Below, in pieces: positions 7,433 to 15,098 of a DNA stretch of 38,709 nucleotides. Where the stretch lies: assembly GCA_009777835.1 (NCBI GenBank), contig WRKZ01000012.1, positions 1 through 38,709 on the forward strand, written 5' to 3'. Position numbers and translations under genes: made by a program. The notes beneath the pieces were generated by a model. The model saw only the letters and a list, made by a program, of their open reading frames with translations. It did not search any database and was not told where the DNA came from. The DNA is from Oscillospiraceae bacterium. GTDB lineage: Bacteria > Bacillota > Clostridia > Oscillospirales > Ruminococcaceae. Within the stretch, counting starts at the first letter, position 1, and each line of letters begins with the position of its first letter.

Positions 7433-9235
7433 CTATCTTATTTTAATATGCGTTTCTCTCAACTGCAACTCACTGACTTCACCGGGTGCGCCCAACATAA
7501 CGTCCTGTGCGTTGGAATTCAACGGGAATGCTATGGTTTCTCTCACGTTTTCTTCACCGAGGAGCAACATAAGCAGTCGGTCTACGCCGAACGCCATTCC
7601 CGCATGAGGGGGTGCGCCAAATCGAAATGCCGAGTACAACGCCCCGAATTTGTTCTTGACATCTTCCTCTGAGAATCCGGCTATTTCAAATGCTTTCACC
7701 ATAATGTCGGGATTGTGGTTTCTCACTGCACCCGAGGCTAATTCAACCCCATTCAACACGAAATCATACTGGTACGCTAAAATTTCGAACGGGTCTTTAT
7801 TATTCAACGCATCAAGCTCACCCTGCGGCATAGAAAACGGATTATGCCCGAAAGCCGCCTTACCGGAATCATCTCTTTCGTAAAATGGGAAATCGGTAAT
7901 CCAACAAGCCTTGAAATCATCTTTGTCGATTAATCCCAATCTTTCGGCGATTTCAGCGCGAATCTGCCCCGCATACTTCGCGGCAACGGTTTCGTCGCTC
8001 TCCGCTACGAAGTACAACACATCGCCGACCTGTAATCCGGCACGTTCACGAATCGCTTCACGGGATTCATCTGTCAGGAACTTATCAATCGGGCCTGCAT
8101 AACCGCCGTCTTGCTCGACTTTGACGTAGCCCAACCCCTTCATTCCGATAGACAGCGCAAAATCCTCCATGCTCTTGAAAAAACTTTTAGATGCGATGGG
8201 ATTTTCGCCCATTTTCGGTATGCGGAGCGCACGGACTGTTTTATTCGCAAACGGCTTGAAATCACTGTTTACGAACAAATCTGAAATGTCAACAATCAAC
8301 AGCGGATTCCGTAAATCGGGTTTATCCGTTCCGTATTTAAGAAGCGCGTCGGCAAAGGTTATTTTCGGAATATCTTCCAACCCTTTACCGGTTTTGCTGA
8401 ACGTCCCAATCACTGATTTTATGAGGGATTCCCCCACCTCGAACACGTTTTCCTGCTCGGCGAACGCCATTTCCAGGTCAAGCTGGTAGAATTCCCCTGC
8501 CGTCCTGTCTGCACGTGCATCTTCATCACGAAAACATGGTGCAACCTGGTAATACCGTTCAAATCCCGAAACCATCAGCAACTGCTTGAAAATCTGCGGG
8601 GCTTGCGGCAACGCATAGAATTTCCCGTGGTGTTTCCTGCTCGGAATAAGAAAATCTCTCGCACCTTCCGGCGACGAAGCCGATAAAATCGGGGTCTGCA
8701 TTTCAAGGAAGCCCATGCCGTTCATGCTTTCGCGCATATATGAAATTACCTTCGAGCGGAGAATCAACGCATCCTGCATGGTTTTATTCCGCAAATCAAG
8801 AAAACGATACTTTAATCGAACATCTTCCCCTGTTTCGCGCGATGCCGACGGTTCAAACGGCAGATTCTCGTAAACCTGCCCCAGAATGTCGAGACTTTCA
8901 GCGACGATTTCGATTTCACCGGTGCTGATTTTCGGGTTAAAAGTCTCGGGCGAACGCTTAGTGACTTCCCCGCTTATACTTACCGTTGATTCCCTGCGGA
9001 CGTTTTCCAGGAGTGTGTCTTTTACGACAATCTGTACTACACCGTAATGGTCGCGCAGGTCGATGAACATGATTCCGCCGTGGTCACGAATAGTCTCGAC
9101 CCAACCTGCAACCCGCAGAGTCTCCCCTACATTTTCATTTGTGAGCATTGCTGTGGTTTTAGTGCGGTATTTGTTCGCCATTGAGCAGAGTTCGCCGCAC
9201 CGCAGTTCTTGTTTTGATTCGTTTTGATTAAACAT
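7433..9235 (-). CDS. aspS: Aspartyl-tRNA synthetase (bacterial type)
   Basis: About 600 residues, class II synthetase with the N-terminal OB anticodon-binding domain (VAGWVETIRDHGG), bacterial GAD insertion, and motifs 2 and 3 (FRDEDARADR; GMAFGVDRLLMLLLG). It charges tRNA with Asp; together with the adjacent gatCAB genes a non-discriminating enzyme that also feeds Asn-tRNA formation is plausible but cannot be shown here. ATG 9235 is taken as start because GGGGG lies 11-12 nt upstream. The family usually begins near MANKYRTKTT (ATG 9181), so about 18 residues look added; part of that added stretch coincides with a piece of the hairpin repeat (9189-9217). Confidence 0.95.
   Translation of the reverse strand: MFNQNESKQELRCGELCSMANKYRTKTTAMLTNENVGETLRVAGWVETIRDHGGIMFIDLRDHYGVVQIVVKDTLLENVRRESTVSISGEVTKRSPETFNPKISTGEIEIVAESLDILGQVYENLPFEPSASRETGEDVRLKYRFLDLRNKTMQDALILRSKVISYMRESMNGMGFLEMQTPILSASSPEGARDFLIPSRKHHGKFYALPQAPQIFKQLLMVSGFERYYQVAPCFRDEDARADRTAGEFYQLDLEMAFAEQENVFEVGESLIKSVIGTFSKTGKGLEDIPKITFADALLKYGTDKPDLRNPLLIVDISDLFVNSDFKPFANKTVRALRIPKMGENPIASKSFFKSMEDFALSIGMKGLGYVKVEQDGGYAGPIDKFLTDESREAIRERAGLQVGDVLYFVAESDETVAAKYAGQIRAEIAERLGLIDKDDFKACWITDFPFYERDDSGKAAFGHNPFSMPQGELDALNNKDPFEILAYQYDFVLNGVELASGAVRNHNPDIMVKAFEIAGFSEEDVKNKFGALYSAFRFGAPPHAGMAFGVDRLLMLLLGEENVRETIAFPLNSNAQDVMLGAPGEVSELQLRETHIKIR
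9189..9217. repeat. Partial copy of the hairpin repeat at the aspS 5' end
   Basis: The stretch CGCCGCACCG followed by CAGTTCTTGTTTTG matches the 3' half of the hairpin copy at 33282-33334 at all but two positions. The 5' stem arm is missing. Read in the aspS frame it encodes SKQELRCGELC at the protein N-terminus. Confidence 0.65.
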
Positions 9236-9237
9236 TA

Positions 9238-9309
9238 TTATGACCATCCCCCTTCTTTTCTAACTTCTTCGATTTCGGATAAAGCTTCAGCTCTCGTATC
9301 ATATGCCAT
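9238..9309 (-). other. Micro-ORF ending Trp-Ser-stop, 2 nt before aspS
   Basis: ATG 9309 to TAA 9240-9238 encodes 23 residues ending EEVRKEGGWS. It begins 7 nt after the gatB stop and ends 2 nt before the aspS ATG. The peptide is acidic and could form a helix. It shares the TGGTCATAAT end with the leaders of iscU and the PL11 gene. It could couple aspS translation to gatB. Confidence 0.4.
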
Positions 9310-9316
9310 AAAAACT

Positions 9317-10744
9317 TCACTCGCCTTTCAGTTTACTCTCAAGAATATTTTTCACGGTTGCCGGGGCTGCCGAGCCTTTCAGCTCTTTACTCGCCTGACC
9401 CATCAAGAATCCGAAAACCTTGACTTCACCGTTGCGATATTGTTCGACTGCTTTCGGATTAGCTTCGAGAACTTTGTTAATAACCGCCTCGACCGCTCCG
9501 GAATCTTCTTTCAGCCATAAATCCCCTTCATCGCAGATTTGCCCCGGCGATTTACCGGATTCCAGCATCTCCCGCAGAACATCTTTACGGACATCACGAT
9601 TAAGTTTGCCTTCATCTACCGAACGCTGTAAGTCGGCGAAATCGGCAGGGGAAAACGGTAATGCCCCCATGTCGGCTTCCCCGAGATTGACCCGCCGCAA
9701 CAATTCCACTACAATAAAATTCGCCAGTGTCTTCGGGTTATTATGAACAGCAACTGCCGCATCATAAAAGTCTGACACCCTTTTATCGTTCAGAATAATC
9801 ACCGCATCTTTTTCAGCCAGTTTGAAGTCGTTGACGTAGCGTTTTAAGCGAATTCCCGGCAGTTCCGGCAGTGCTTGTCTGAATCGCTCGATTTCCTCCT
9901 CACTCAACACCACGGGGGGAATATCCGGGTCGGGGAAATAACGATAATCATGAGCATCCTCTTTAGTTCGCATCGGGATTATTTCCCCGGTAGCATCGTC
10001 GAATCGCAGGGTCTGCTGAATAATCGCCTCCCCATTTTCCAGAAGGTCGGTTTGTCGCTCGATTTCGGCGGCAATCGCCCTGCCAATCGCCTTAATCGAG
10101 TTAAGGTTCTTGATTTCGGTACGAGTACCGAGTTTCTCGCTCCCGAAAGGAGCAAGCGATATATTCACATCGCAACGAAGCGAACCCTGTTCCATTTTCC
10201 CGTCGCAGATGTCGCCGTATTGAAGAATTTGTCGCAGTTTTTCAACATATGCGACAACCTCCTCGGCTGAGTGGAAATCAGGCTCTGTAACGATTTCAAT
10301 CAGCGGAACACCGGTACGATTATAATCGGCAAGGCTTTTTCCACCTACATGATTGAGTTTTCCCGCATCTTCTTCCAAATGGATTCGGTTAAGGCGAATG
10401 GTTTTGGTTTCGCCGCCCGCCTCTATTTCAAGTCCGCCGCCGACACATACCGGGCGTTCCATCTGTGAGACTTGATATGCCGCAGGTAAATCGGGGTAGA
10501 AATAATTCTTCCGCTCCCATTTTGTGAATCGAGAGATTTTACAATCCAGGGCGAACCCCGCACGAACAATCAATTCCAACGCTTTTTTATTCAGTGAGGG
10601 TATCGCACCGGGAAATCCCGAACACCCGATACAGCAATGCTCATTCTCTTCCCCGCCGAACTTTGCCGAACAAGAACAGAACAATTTCGACTCGGTCATG
10701 AGTTCCGCGTGAGTCTCGAGTCCTATTGTAGGGTATAGTTTCAT
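9317..10744 (-). CDS. gatB: Asp/Glu-tRNA amidotransferase subunit B
   Basis: The 475-residue GatB subunit binds the mischarged tRNA and activates the Asp/Glu side chain with ATP. Signature segments are LYPTIGLETHAEL at the N-terminus, the zinc cysteines CSCSAKFG and EHCCIGCSG, and EIKNLNSIKAI. The C-terminal YqeY-like tail (about 330-475) is intact. The start is preceded by AGAGGTGAAG, an SD that lies in inserted sequence: an exact 45-bp copy of the gene start lies 110 bp upstream (10813-10857), originally coupled to gatA by an ATGA overlap. The present gatB is therefore translated from the inner duplicate. Confidence 0.96.
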   Translation of the reverse strand: MKLYPTIGLETHAELMTESKLFCSCSAKFGGEENEHCCIGCSGFPGAIPSLNKKALELIVRAGFALDCKISRFTKWERKNYFYPDLPAAYQVSQMERPVCVGGGLEIEAGGETKTIRLNRIHLEEDAGKLNHVGGKSLADYNRTGVPLIEIVTEPDFHSAEEVVAYVEKLRQILQYGDICDGKMEQGSLRCDVNISLAPFGSEKLGTRTEIKNLNSIKAIGRAIAAEIERQTDLLENGEAIIQQTLRFDDATGEIIPMRTKEDAHDYRYFPDPDIPPVVLSEEEIERFRQALPELPGIRLKRYVNDFKLAEKDAVIILNDKRVSDFYDAAVAVHNNPKTLANFIVVELLRRVNLGEADMGALPFSPADFADLQRSVDEGKLNRDVRKDVLREMLESGKSPGQICDEGDLWLKEDSGAVEAVINKVLEANPKAVEQYRNGEVKVFGFLMGQASKELKGSAAPATVKNILESKLKGE

Positions 10745-10747
10745 CGA
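10703..10747. repeat. 45-bp direct repeat, copy at the gatB start
   Basis: Identical base for base to 10813-10857. This copy covers the first 14 codons of the functional gatB. The two copies bracket 65 bp that contain a hairpin repeat. Confidence 0.97.
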
Positions 10748-10854
10748 ACTTCACCTCTCATCGTCAAGCAGCCTGCCGCCGGCGAAGCCGCCGCCCGCTG
10801 CTCTTGTTTTGCTTCCGCGTGAGTCTCGAGTCCTATTGTAGGGTATAGTTTCAT
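10741..10854 (-). pseudogene. Decoy gatB start: 37-codon ORF from the duplicated 5' end
   Basis: Begins MKLYPTIGLETHAE exactly like gatB, then runs through the hairpin repeat (AKQEQRAAAS...) and stops at TGA 10743-10741, overlapping the ATG of the true gatB. It overlaps the gatA stop (ATGA), as the ancestral gatB must have done. It may now act as a translated leader linking gatA to gatB. Confidence 0.75.
10763..10812. repeat. Hairpin repeat copy A, between gatA and gatB
   Basis: CAAGCAGC pairs with GCTGCTCTTG (CT bulge), and an inner CGGC-GAA-GCCG hairpin is enclosed. The same architecture with different, compensating stem bases occurs at 33282-33334 and 28267-28318. The 3' edge GCTCTTGTTTTGC is shared with the copy beside tRNA-Val. 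Confidence 0.85.
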
Positions 10855-10857
10855 CGA
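10813..10857. repeat. 45-bp direct repeat, upstream copy at the gatA end
   Basis: Identical to 10703-10747. Contains the gatA stop codon and the old gatB start (ATGA overlap), which identifies it as the ancestral position. Confidence 0.97.
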
Positions 10858-12251
10858 TTTCGCCCCCTTTCAATGCAATCAGCCACTTGCAGAATCGTCG
10901 CTTCATCGAATTTTCGCCCGGTCAACGAAACACCAATCGGCATATACGGTTTGTCGAATTTGACCGAATTTACACCCGGAGTCGAAACGCACGGAAGTCC
11001 GGCAAGGTTCATCGGGACGGTGTACAAGGTCGATGAGTAGATTTTTACGAAATCACCGGGTTCGTCCAGACTGAACGCGCTTCTTGAAGAAGTGGGGGAG
11101 ACCGCAACGTCATAATCGTTAAGCAACGCATTAAACTCACGAGTAATTTGCTGACGAATAGCTAACCCTTTTCTAAAATAAGTGTTCATGTTCTCGCCCG
11201 AAAGCACAAAGTTTCCGAGCATGATTCGCCGTTTGACTTCCTCACCAAGTCCTCGTGTGCGGCTGTCGCGAAGTCGTTCGTCGTAGGTCGCGCCTTCGCC
11301 GCGCAGACCGTATTTTACCCCGTCGAATCGTGACAACGCACTGACCCCTTCTGCCGATGCCAACGTGAAATAGGCGGGGGCGGCATAATCCAAAGCAGGG
11401 AGTGAAACTTTCTCCACCTGCGCACCTTGACTTCTTAAAAAGTCCAGCGTTTGACTTACCGATTCTCTGACGTTCACATCTACGTTTTCTGTGAACAATT
11501 CTTTTATAAGGGCGATTTTCATGCCCTTTATGCCGTTACCGATTTTAGAAGCGTACGACTTTTCCCCGGTCAATGCTTCCATTATGATTGCGCAGTCCTC
11601 CGCTGTTTTAGCGAGCGGACCGACCGTATCGAAACTCCCCGCGAAGGCGGTCACTCCCGTACGGGAGATTCTGCCGTAGGTGGGTTTCAGCCCTGTGATT
11701 CCGCAGTATGCCGCAGGTTGCCGAATCGAACCGCCGGTATCCGTCCCTATTGAATAGCAACACAAGTCTGCCGCAACCGCCGCCGCACTCCCTCCGGAAG
11801 AACCGCCGGAAACGCGTTCGCGGTCGTGCGGATTGCGAACGTTCCCGAAATAAGATGTTCGGTTGGAGTTACCCATCGCAAATTCATCCATGTTAGTCTT
11901 GCCGAGCATGACAAAACCCTGTGATTTTAACGTGCGGATTAAATCGGCATCGTAAAACGGGACGAAGTTTTCCAGCATTTTCGAACCGTTGGTGGTTTTG
12001 ATTTCCGCGGTGCAGATGTTGTCCTTGATTGAACACGGAATCCCGGTTAAAGCGGTTGATTCCCCCGAATCAAACAGCTTTTGCGCCGTCTGCGCACTCT
12101 GTAAAGCCGTTTCTTCTGTGAGGGTGATATAGGCATTCAGGTCGGACTGTTTAGCCCGCTCCAGATAATCGCCGACGACTTCCTTCACGCTGATTTGCCG
12201 CTCACTCAGGGCGGTGTTCAATTGTTTGAGACTGAGTTTAGTTAAATCCAT
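10851..12251 (-). CDS. gatA: Asp/Glu-tRNA amidotransferase subunit A (glutaminase)
   Basis: An amidase-signature enzyme of 466 residues that releases ammonia from Gln or Asn and channels it to GatB. The Lys of the Ser-cis-Ser-Lys triad is in CSIKDNIC, and the Gly/Ser-rich core GGSSGGSAAAVAADL is complete. The start is set at ATG 12251, which gives the family-typical MDLTKLSLKQL; a GTG at 12260 overlapping the gatC stop is less likely. It lies between gatC and gatB in the usual C-A-B order. Needed because the organism presumably lacks GlnRS and/or AsnRS, which this window cannot show. Confidence 0.96.
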   Translation of the reverse strand: MDLTKLSLKQLNTALSERQISVKEVVGDYLERAKQSDLNAYITLTEETALQSAQTAQKLFDSGESTALTGIPCSIKDNICTAEIKTTNGSKMLENFVPFYDADLIRTLKSQGFVMLGKTNMDEFAMGNSNRTSYFGNVRNPHDRERVSGGSSGGSAAAVAADLCCYSIGTDTGGSIRQPAAYCGITGLKPTYGRISRTGVTAFAGSFDTVGPLAKTAEDCAIIMEALTGEKSYASKIGNGIKGMKIALIKELFTENVDVNVRESVSQTLDFLRSQGAQVEKVSLPALDYAAPAYFTLASAEGVSALSRFDGVKYGLRGEGATYDERLRDSRTRGLGEEVKRRIMLGNFVLSGENMNTYFRKGLAIRQQITREFNALLNDYDVAVSPTSSRSAFSLDEPGDFVKIYSSTLYTVPMNLAGLPCVSTPGVNSVKFDKPYMPIGVSLTGRKFDEATILQVADCIERGRNR

Positions 12252-12256
12252 TATCC

Positions 12257-12538
12257 TCACCCTATTACTTTCGGAATAATATAGCAGTTGTTCAGCGATT
12301 CTGTATTCGCCAGGAGTTGTTCGGGTGTGGCGGTCGAAACGCTGACATCTTCACGCAACTGCGAGAACGTGACGTGATTGTTATCGGCGATATCATCGTA
12401 TTCGCCGCCGAAATCACACACCTTGCTTACGAACTCTGCGATTTCGTTTAGTTCGCTGTTGAACCTTGCCCCACCCTCTTCGGTAAAATCAAACTTCGAA
12501 AGCTCACTCAAACGTGCAAAAGTTTTATTATCAATCAT
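12257..12538 (-). CDS. gatC: Asp/Glu-tRNA amidotransferase subunit C
   Basis: The 93-residue GatC is the small subunit that wraps around GatA and stabilises its contact with GatB. The N-terminal helix motif FARLSELSKFDFTEEG and the C-terminal belt segment LREDVSVSTATPEQLLANTESLNN match the family in spacing. ATG 12538 has GGGGGA 6 nt upstream. It starts 11 nt after the DUF4358 lipoprotein gene, so it belongs to the same transcript from the promoter near 13.97 kb. Confidence 0.93.
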   Translation of the reverse strand: MIDNKTFARLSELSKFDFTEEGGARFNSELNEIAEFVSKVCDFGGEYDDIADNNHVTFSQLREDVSVSTATPEQLLANTESLNNCYIIPKVIG

Positions 12539-12549
12539 ACATATTCCCC

Positions 12550-13047
12550 CTATTTGAAATAACTGTCCAGAATTTCACGAGCGTTCGCAGAATCGCTGCA
12601 TATGAACAAAACCGTGTACAACCCCCGCGATTCAATCACCACGTTATCGAACTTGTGCATTTCGCCGGGCTGATAATCTTTCCATTCTTCTTTCTTACCA
12701 CTCACGTAATCGGCGAAGAACCGTCTCAACTCGGTTGCCGCTTCACTCGAAGTTGTTTTCACAATGGTGATTTCATCGGGATTCGCCCCCGCAGGATTGA
12801 TTCTGAATGACGCATCTTCGACCCATTCGTCTTTTATTCCGAAGTAGCGGTTCTCTAAATCGTCGCGCGTTTTTTCGAGCATTGTCGGGAAATCTCCCCC
12901 CTCCGACTCGACAATCGCTCCGGTGATTTCCGAAAGCGTCGCCGTGGGTTCGAAATCGCTGTCGGAAGTGCAACCCGATAACATAATCGTGACGAAAAAA
13001 CAGGAAAAAAGCAATACGCTCAGTAATAATCTTAGATTTTTAGTCAT
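12550..13047 (-). CDS. DUF4358-like lipoprotein
   Basis: A 165-residue predicted lipoprotein: a positively charged start, a hydrophobic segment and the lipobox LSGC near residue 25. The mature part resembles the DUF4358 family of Firmicutes (a DRYFGI-type segment, an SSEAATELRRFF helix, a YTVLFICSD strand). The function of the family is unknown. It starts 4 nt after the SGNH-hydrolase gene with GGAGGG as SD, and the two lipoproteins probably act together outside the membrane. Assignment to DUF4358 rests on memory of the pattern. Confidence 0.7.
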   Translation of the reverse strand: MTKNLRLLLSVLLFSCFFVTIMLSGCTSDSDFEPTATLSEITGAIVESEGGDFPTMLEKTRDDLENRYFGIKDEWVEDASFRINPAGANPDEITIVKTTSSEAATELRRFFADYVSGKKEEWKDYQPGEMHKFDNVVIESRGLYTVLFICSDSANAREILDSYFK

Positions 13048-13051
13048 AATG

Positions 13052-13873
13052 TTAACGCCCTCCACTGCGAACCAGACTGAGTATAGTCTTATACGCACTT
13101 CCTTTTAAGTGAACGCCGTCGGCTTCACTGAACTCACTGCTCAAATATCCGTTAGCATCACTCAACGCCTCATGCAGGTCGATTAATTTGAACGCTCTTT
13201 TTTGCGATAACTCTTTAATCGCTGCATTGAACTCCCGGATTGTCTCGTTGTTCATATTCGGATAGCTGTTCACTTCGGCGACCGGGGGCAGGGTCAAGAA
13301 AAACACATCTGTATTGGGATTTTCGGTTCGGATTTTATCAATCATGGATTCGATTCCCGTCACCACCTCAGACGTATTGTTCCCGTTAAGCTCATTCGTG
13401 CCCAGCATGATTACAATCATATCAAAGTCGCCCGCTATATCGTAAAGCTTTCTTCCGTTGATTTCGACCGAATCACCGCCGGAAACGCTTAATCCCACTT
13501 TAGCGAATACGTTTCGCGAGGGGAGATAGCCGTATCCGTCGATTCCGGTGAAAATTGAGTCCCCCACGAACAACGTATGTGAGAAGAACTCTTCGTCGGT
13601 TAAGTTGGGGTCGTCGGTGTACCACCCTATAAAGTCGTCAATGGTAGAATCGGCGGAGGTAGCATCATCACTTTGACCTGCAACGCTTGAATCTGCGTTT
13701 GTTTCGCCGGTTTCGCTTGTATCGTTTATTTCGTTTGTTTCAGAAGTATCGTTCGCCGAGATTTGACTGTACCCCTCAGTTTTGACTTCCGGTTCGGAAC
13801 TGCACCCTGTTATTCCCGCCGACAGTGCCGACAGTAACAGGCACGCTATCAGTTTTCTTAGCTTGTTTTGCAT
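13052..13873 (-). CDS. SGNH/GDSL-hydrolase lipoprotein
   Basis: 273 residues with a lipoprotein signal (lipobox ITGC near residue 24), a Ser/Thr/Asp-rich spacer (about 30-80), and an SGNH esterase domain. Block I GDSIFTG holds the catalytic Ser, block III GTNEL the oxyanion Asn, and block V DGVHL the Asp-His pair. Such surface enzymes often deacetylate polysaccharides or peptidoglycan; the substrate is unknown here. It is the first gene of the gatCAB-aspS-comF operon, which puts a cell-surface esterase under the same promoter as tRNA charging genes. Confidence 0.85.
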   Translation of the reverse strand: MQNKLRKLIACLLLSALSAGITGCSSEPEVKTEGYSQISANDTSETNEINDTSETGETNADSSVAGQSDDATSADSTIDDFIGWYTDDPNLTDEEFFSHTLFVGDSIFTGIDGYGYLPSRNVFAKVGLSVSGGDSVEINGRKLYDIAGDFDMIVIMLGTNELNGNNTSEVVTGIESMIDKIRTENPNTDVFFLTLPPVAEVNSYPNMNNETIREFNAAIKELSQKRAFKLIDLHEALSDANGYLSSEFSEADGVHLKGSAYKTILSLVRSGGR

Positions 13874-13919
13874 TAAGTTTCCCCTTTATTTTTTTATTCT
13901 AACAGATTAAACGCATGAC

Positions 13920-13963
13920 ATTAATCCGTAATGAAAGTCTTTGACTTCCTGTTGCGGATTAAT
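13920..13963 (-). other. Leader hairpin of the SGNH-gatCAB operon
   Basis: ATTAATCCG (13920-13928) pairs with CGGATTAAT (13955-13963), a 9-bp perfect stem that starts right at the expected transcription start of the leftward operon. The loop contains GAAAGTC and GACTT, which can also pair with one another. It probably protects the mRNA 5' end. Confidence 0.6.
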
Positions 13964-13992
13964 ATTATATCATAAAAAATTCCAAACGTCAA
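13964..13992 (-). promoter_or_regulatory. Promoter of the SGNH-DUF4358-gatCAB-aspS-comF operon
   Basis: On the minus strand TTGACG (13992-13987), 17 nt, TATAAT (13969-13964), with TATGA directly before the -10. Confidence 0.88.
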
Positions 13993-14015
13993 TAAATTTG
14001 AACGAATTTTCGGGC

Positions 14016-14044
14016 TTGACTTTTTTGCTTTATTATGTTAAACT
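14016..14044 (+). promoter_or_regulatory. Promoter of the yerC-rsfS operon, near-leaderless
   Basis: TTGACT at 14016-14021, 17 nt, TAAACT at 14039-14044. The yerC ATG is at 14051, about where transcription should begin, and no SD precedes it, so this mRNA is probably leaderless. Confidence 0.7.
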
Positions 14045-14050
14045 ACTGAA

Positions 14051-14356
14051 ATGAAAGAAAATAAAACCAAAAACGCCGAATTTTTGTTCGAAGTTATGTC
14101 AAAACTCCGAACGCCCGAAGAATGTCGCATCGTTTTCGAAGACCTCTGCACCATAAAGGAAGTCGAGGCTATTTCGCAACGGTTGTACGTCGCGAAACTT
14201 CTGCACGAAAAGCACGTCTACAACGATATCGTAAAGATGACCGGCGCATCAACCGCGACAATCAGCCGCGTGAACCGCTCGCTTCAATCAGGAAGCGGGG
14301 GGTACGATGTTGTGTTCAAACGGCTCACGCAGGAAACCAAACAAGAACATGAATAG
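14051..14356 (+). CDS. yerC: YerC/YecD-family TrpR-related DNA-binding protein
   Basis: 101 residues of the Trp-repressor-like helix-turn-helix family. The segment LFEVMSKLRTPEECRIVFEDLC followed by SQRLYVAKLLHEKHVYNDI and TGASTATISRVNRSLQ is the typical YerC pattern, the last part being the recognition helix. The physiological target of YerC is not established. It heads a ten-gene operon, and its ATG lies at the predicted transcription start. The stop overlaps the next gene by 8 nt. Confidence 0.9.
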   Translation: MKENKTKNAEFLFEVMSKLRTPEECRIVFEDLCTIKEVEAISQRLYVAKLLHEKHVYNDIVKMTGASTATISRVNRSLQSGSGGYDVVFKRLTQETKQEHE

Positions 14357-15098
14357 CGGGTACGGAATTTTCGCCGAATTTTACGACCAACTGATGTACG
14401 GGTTCGATTATTCCCGATTAGCCGACTATTACGACGGATTCATAAAAGAAAACGGATTGACGGCAGCTAAAAGCGGAATCCTTCTTGATTTAGCCTGCGG
14501 TACGGGAAAACTCTCCCGATTGATGGCTGAAAAAGGCTGGGATGTAATCGCGGTGGATTCTTCACCGGAAATGCTTTCAAAAGCTGAACCCCACACCAAC
14601 GTTTCGTACATTTGTCAAGACATGAATGAGCTGGATTTGTTCGGGACGATTGATGCGGCAATCTGCTCTTTTGACGGGTTGAATCATCTTGCCGACGAAT
14701 CGGAGTTGTATGAAACGATTAAGCGCGTTTCGCTGTTTATGAATCCCGGCGGTGTGTTCGTATTTGATTTGAACACGCTTTACAAGCATGAAACAATCCT
14801 TGCCCATAATATATTTGTAAGGGAAACCGACGAGATTTATTGTGTCTGGCGCAATGAGTATTCGGGCGGGGGGGTTGTGTATATTAATCTCGATTTCTTT
14901 TCGAAACAAGATAAGCCGGAATCGGGATTGTATCGGCGTTTCACGGAAGAAATCCGAGAGATTGCGTATGATTCGGACACCCTCATAAGTTTATGTGAGC
15001 GTGCAGGGTTCGAAGTGGTCGCACAACATGATTTCGTAGGTATTTCTAAAAAAGAAAAGGTGGTATTTGTATGTCGGAAAGTAAGAAATCGGCAATAA
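14349..15098 (+). CDS. SAM-dependent class I methyltransferase
   Basis: 249 residues with a Rossmann-fold SAM-binding motif I (LLDLACGTGKLS, about 38-49), the acidic loop after strand 2 (VDSSPEM) and CSFDGLNHL. It most resembles clostridial stand-alone small-molecule or tRNA methyltransferases, but the substrate cannot be told from sequence. It overlaps yerC by 8 nt and glmU by 28 nt, so it is firmly inside the operon. Confidence 0.88.
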   Translation: MNSGYGIFAEFYDQLMYGFDYSRLADYYDGFIKENGLTAAKSGILLDLACGTGKLSRLMAEKGWDVIAVDSSPEMLSKAEPHTNVSYICQDMNELDLFGTIDAAICSFDGLNHLADESELYETIKRVSLFMNPGGVFVFDLNTLYKHETILAHNIFVRETDEIYCVWRNEYSGGGVVYINLDFFSKQDKPESGLYRRFTEEIREIAYDSDTLISLCERAGFEVVAQHDFVGISKKEKVVFVCRKVRNRQ

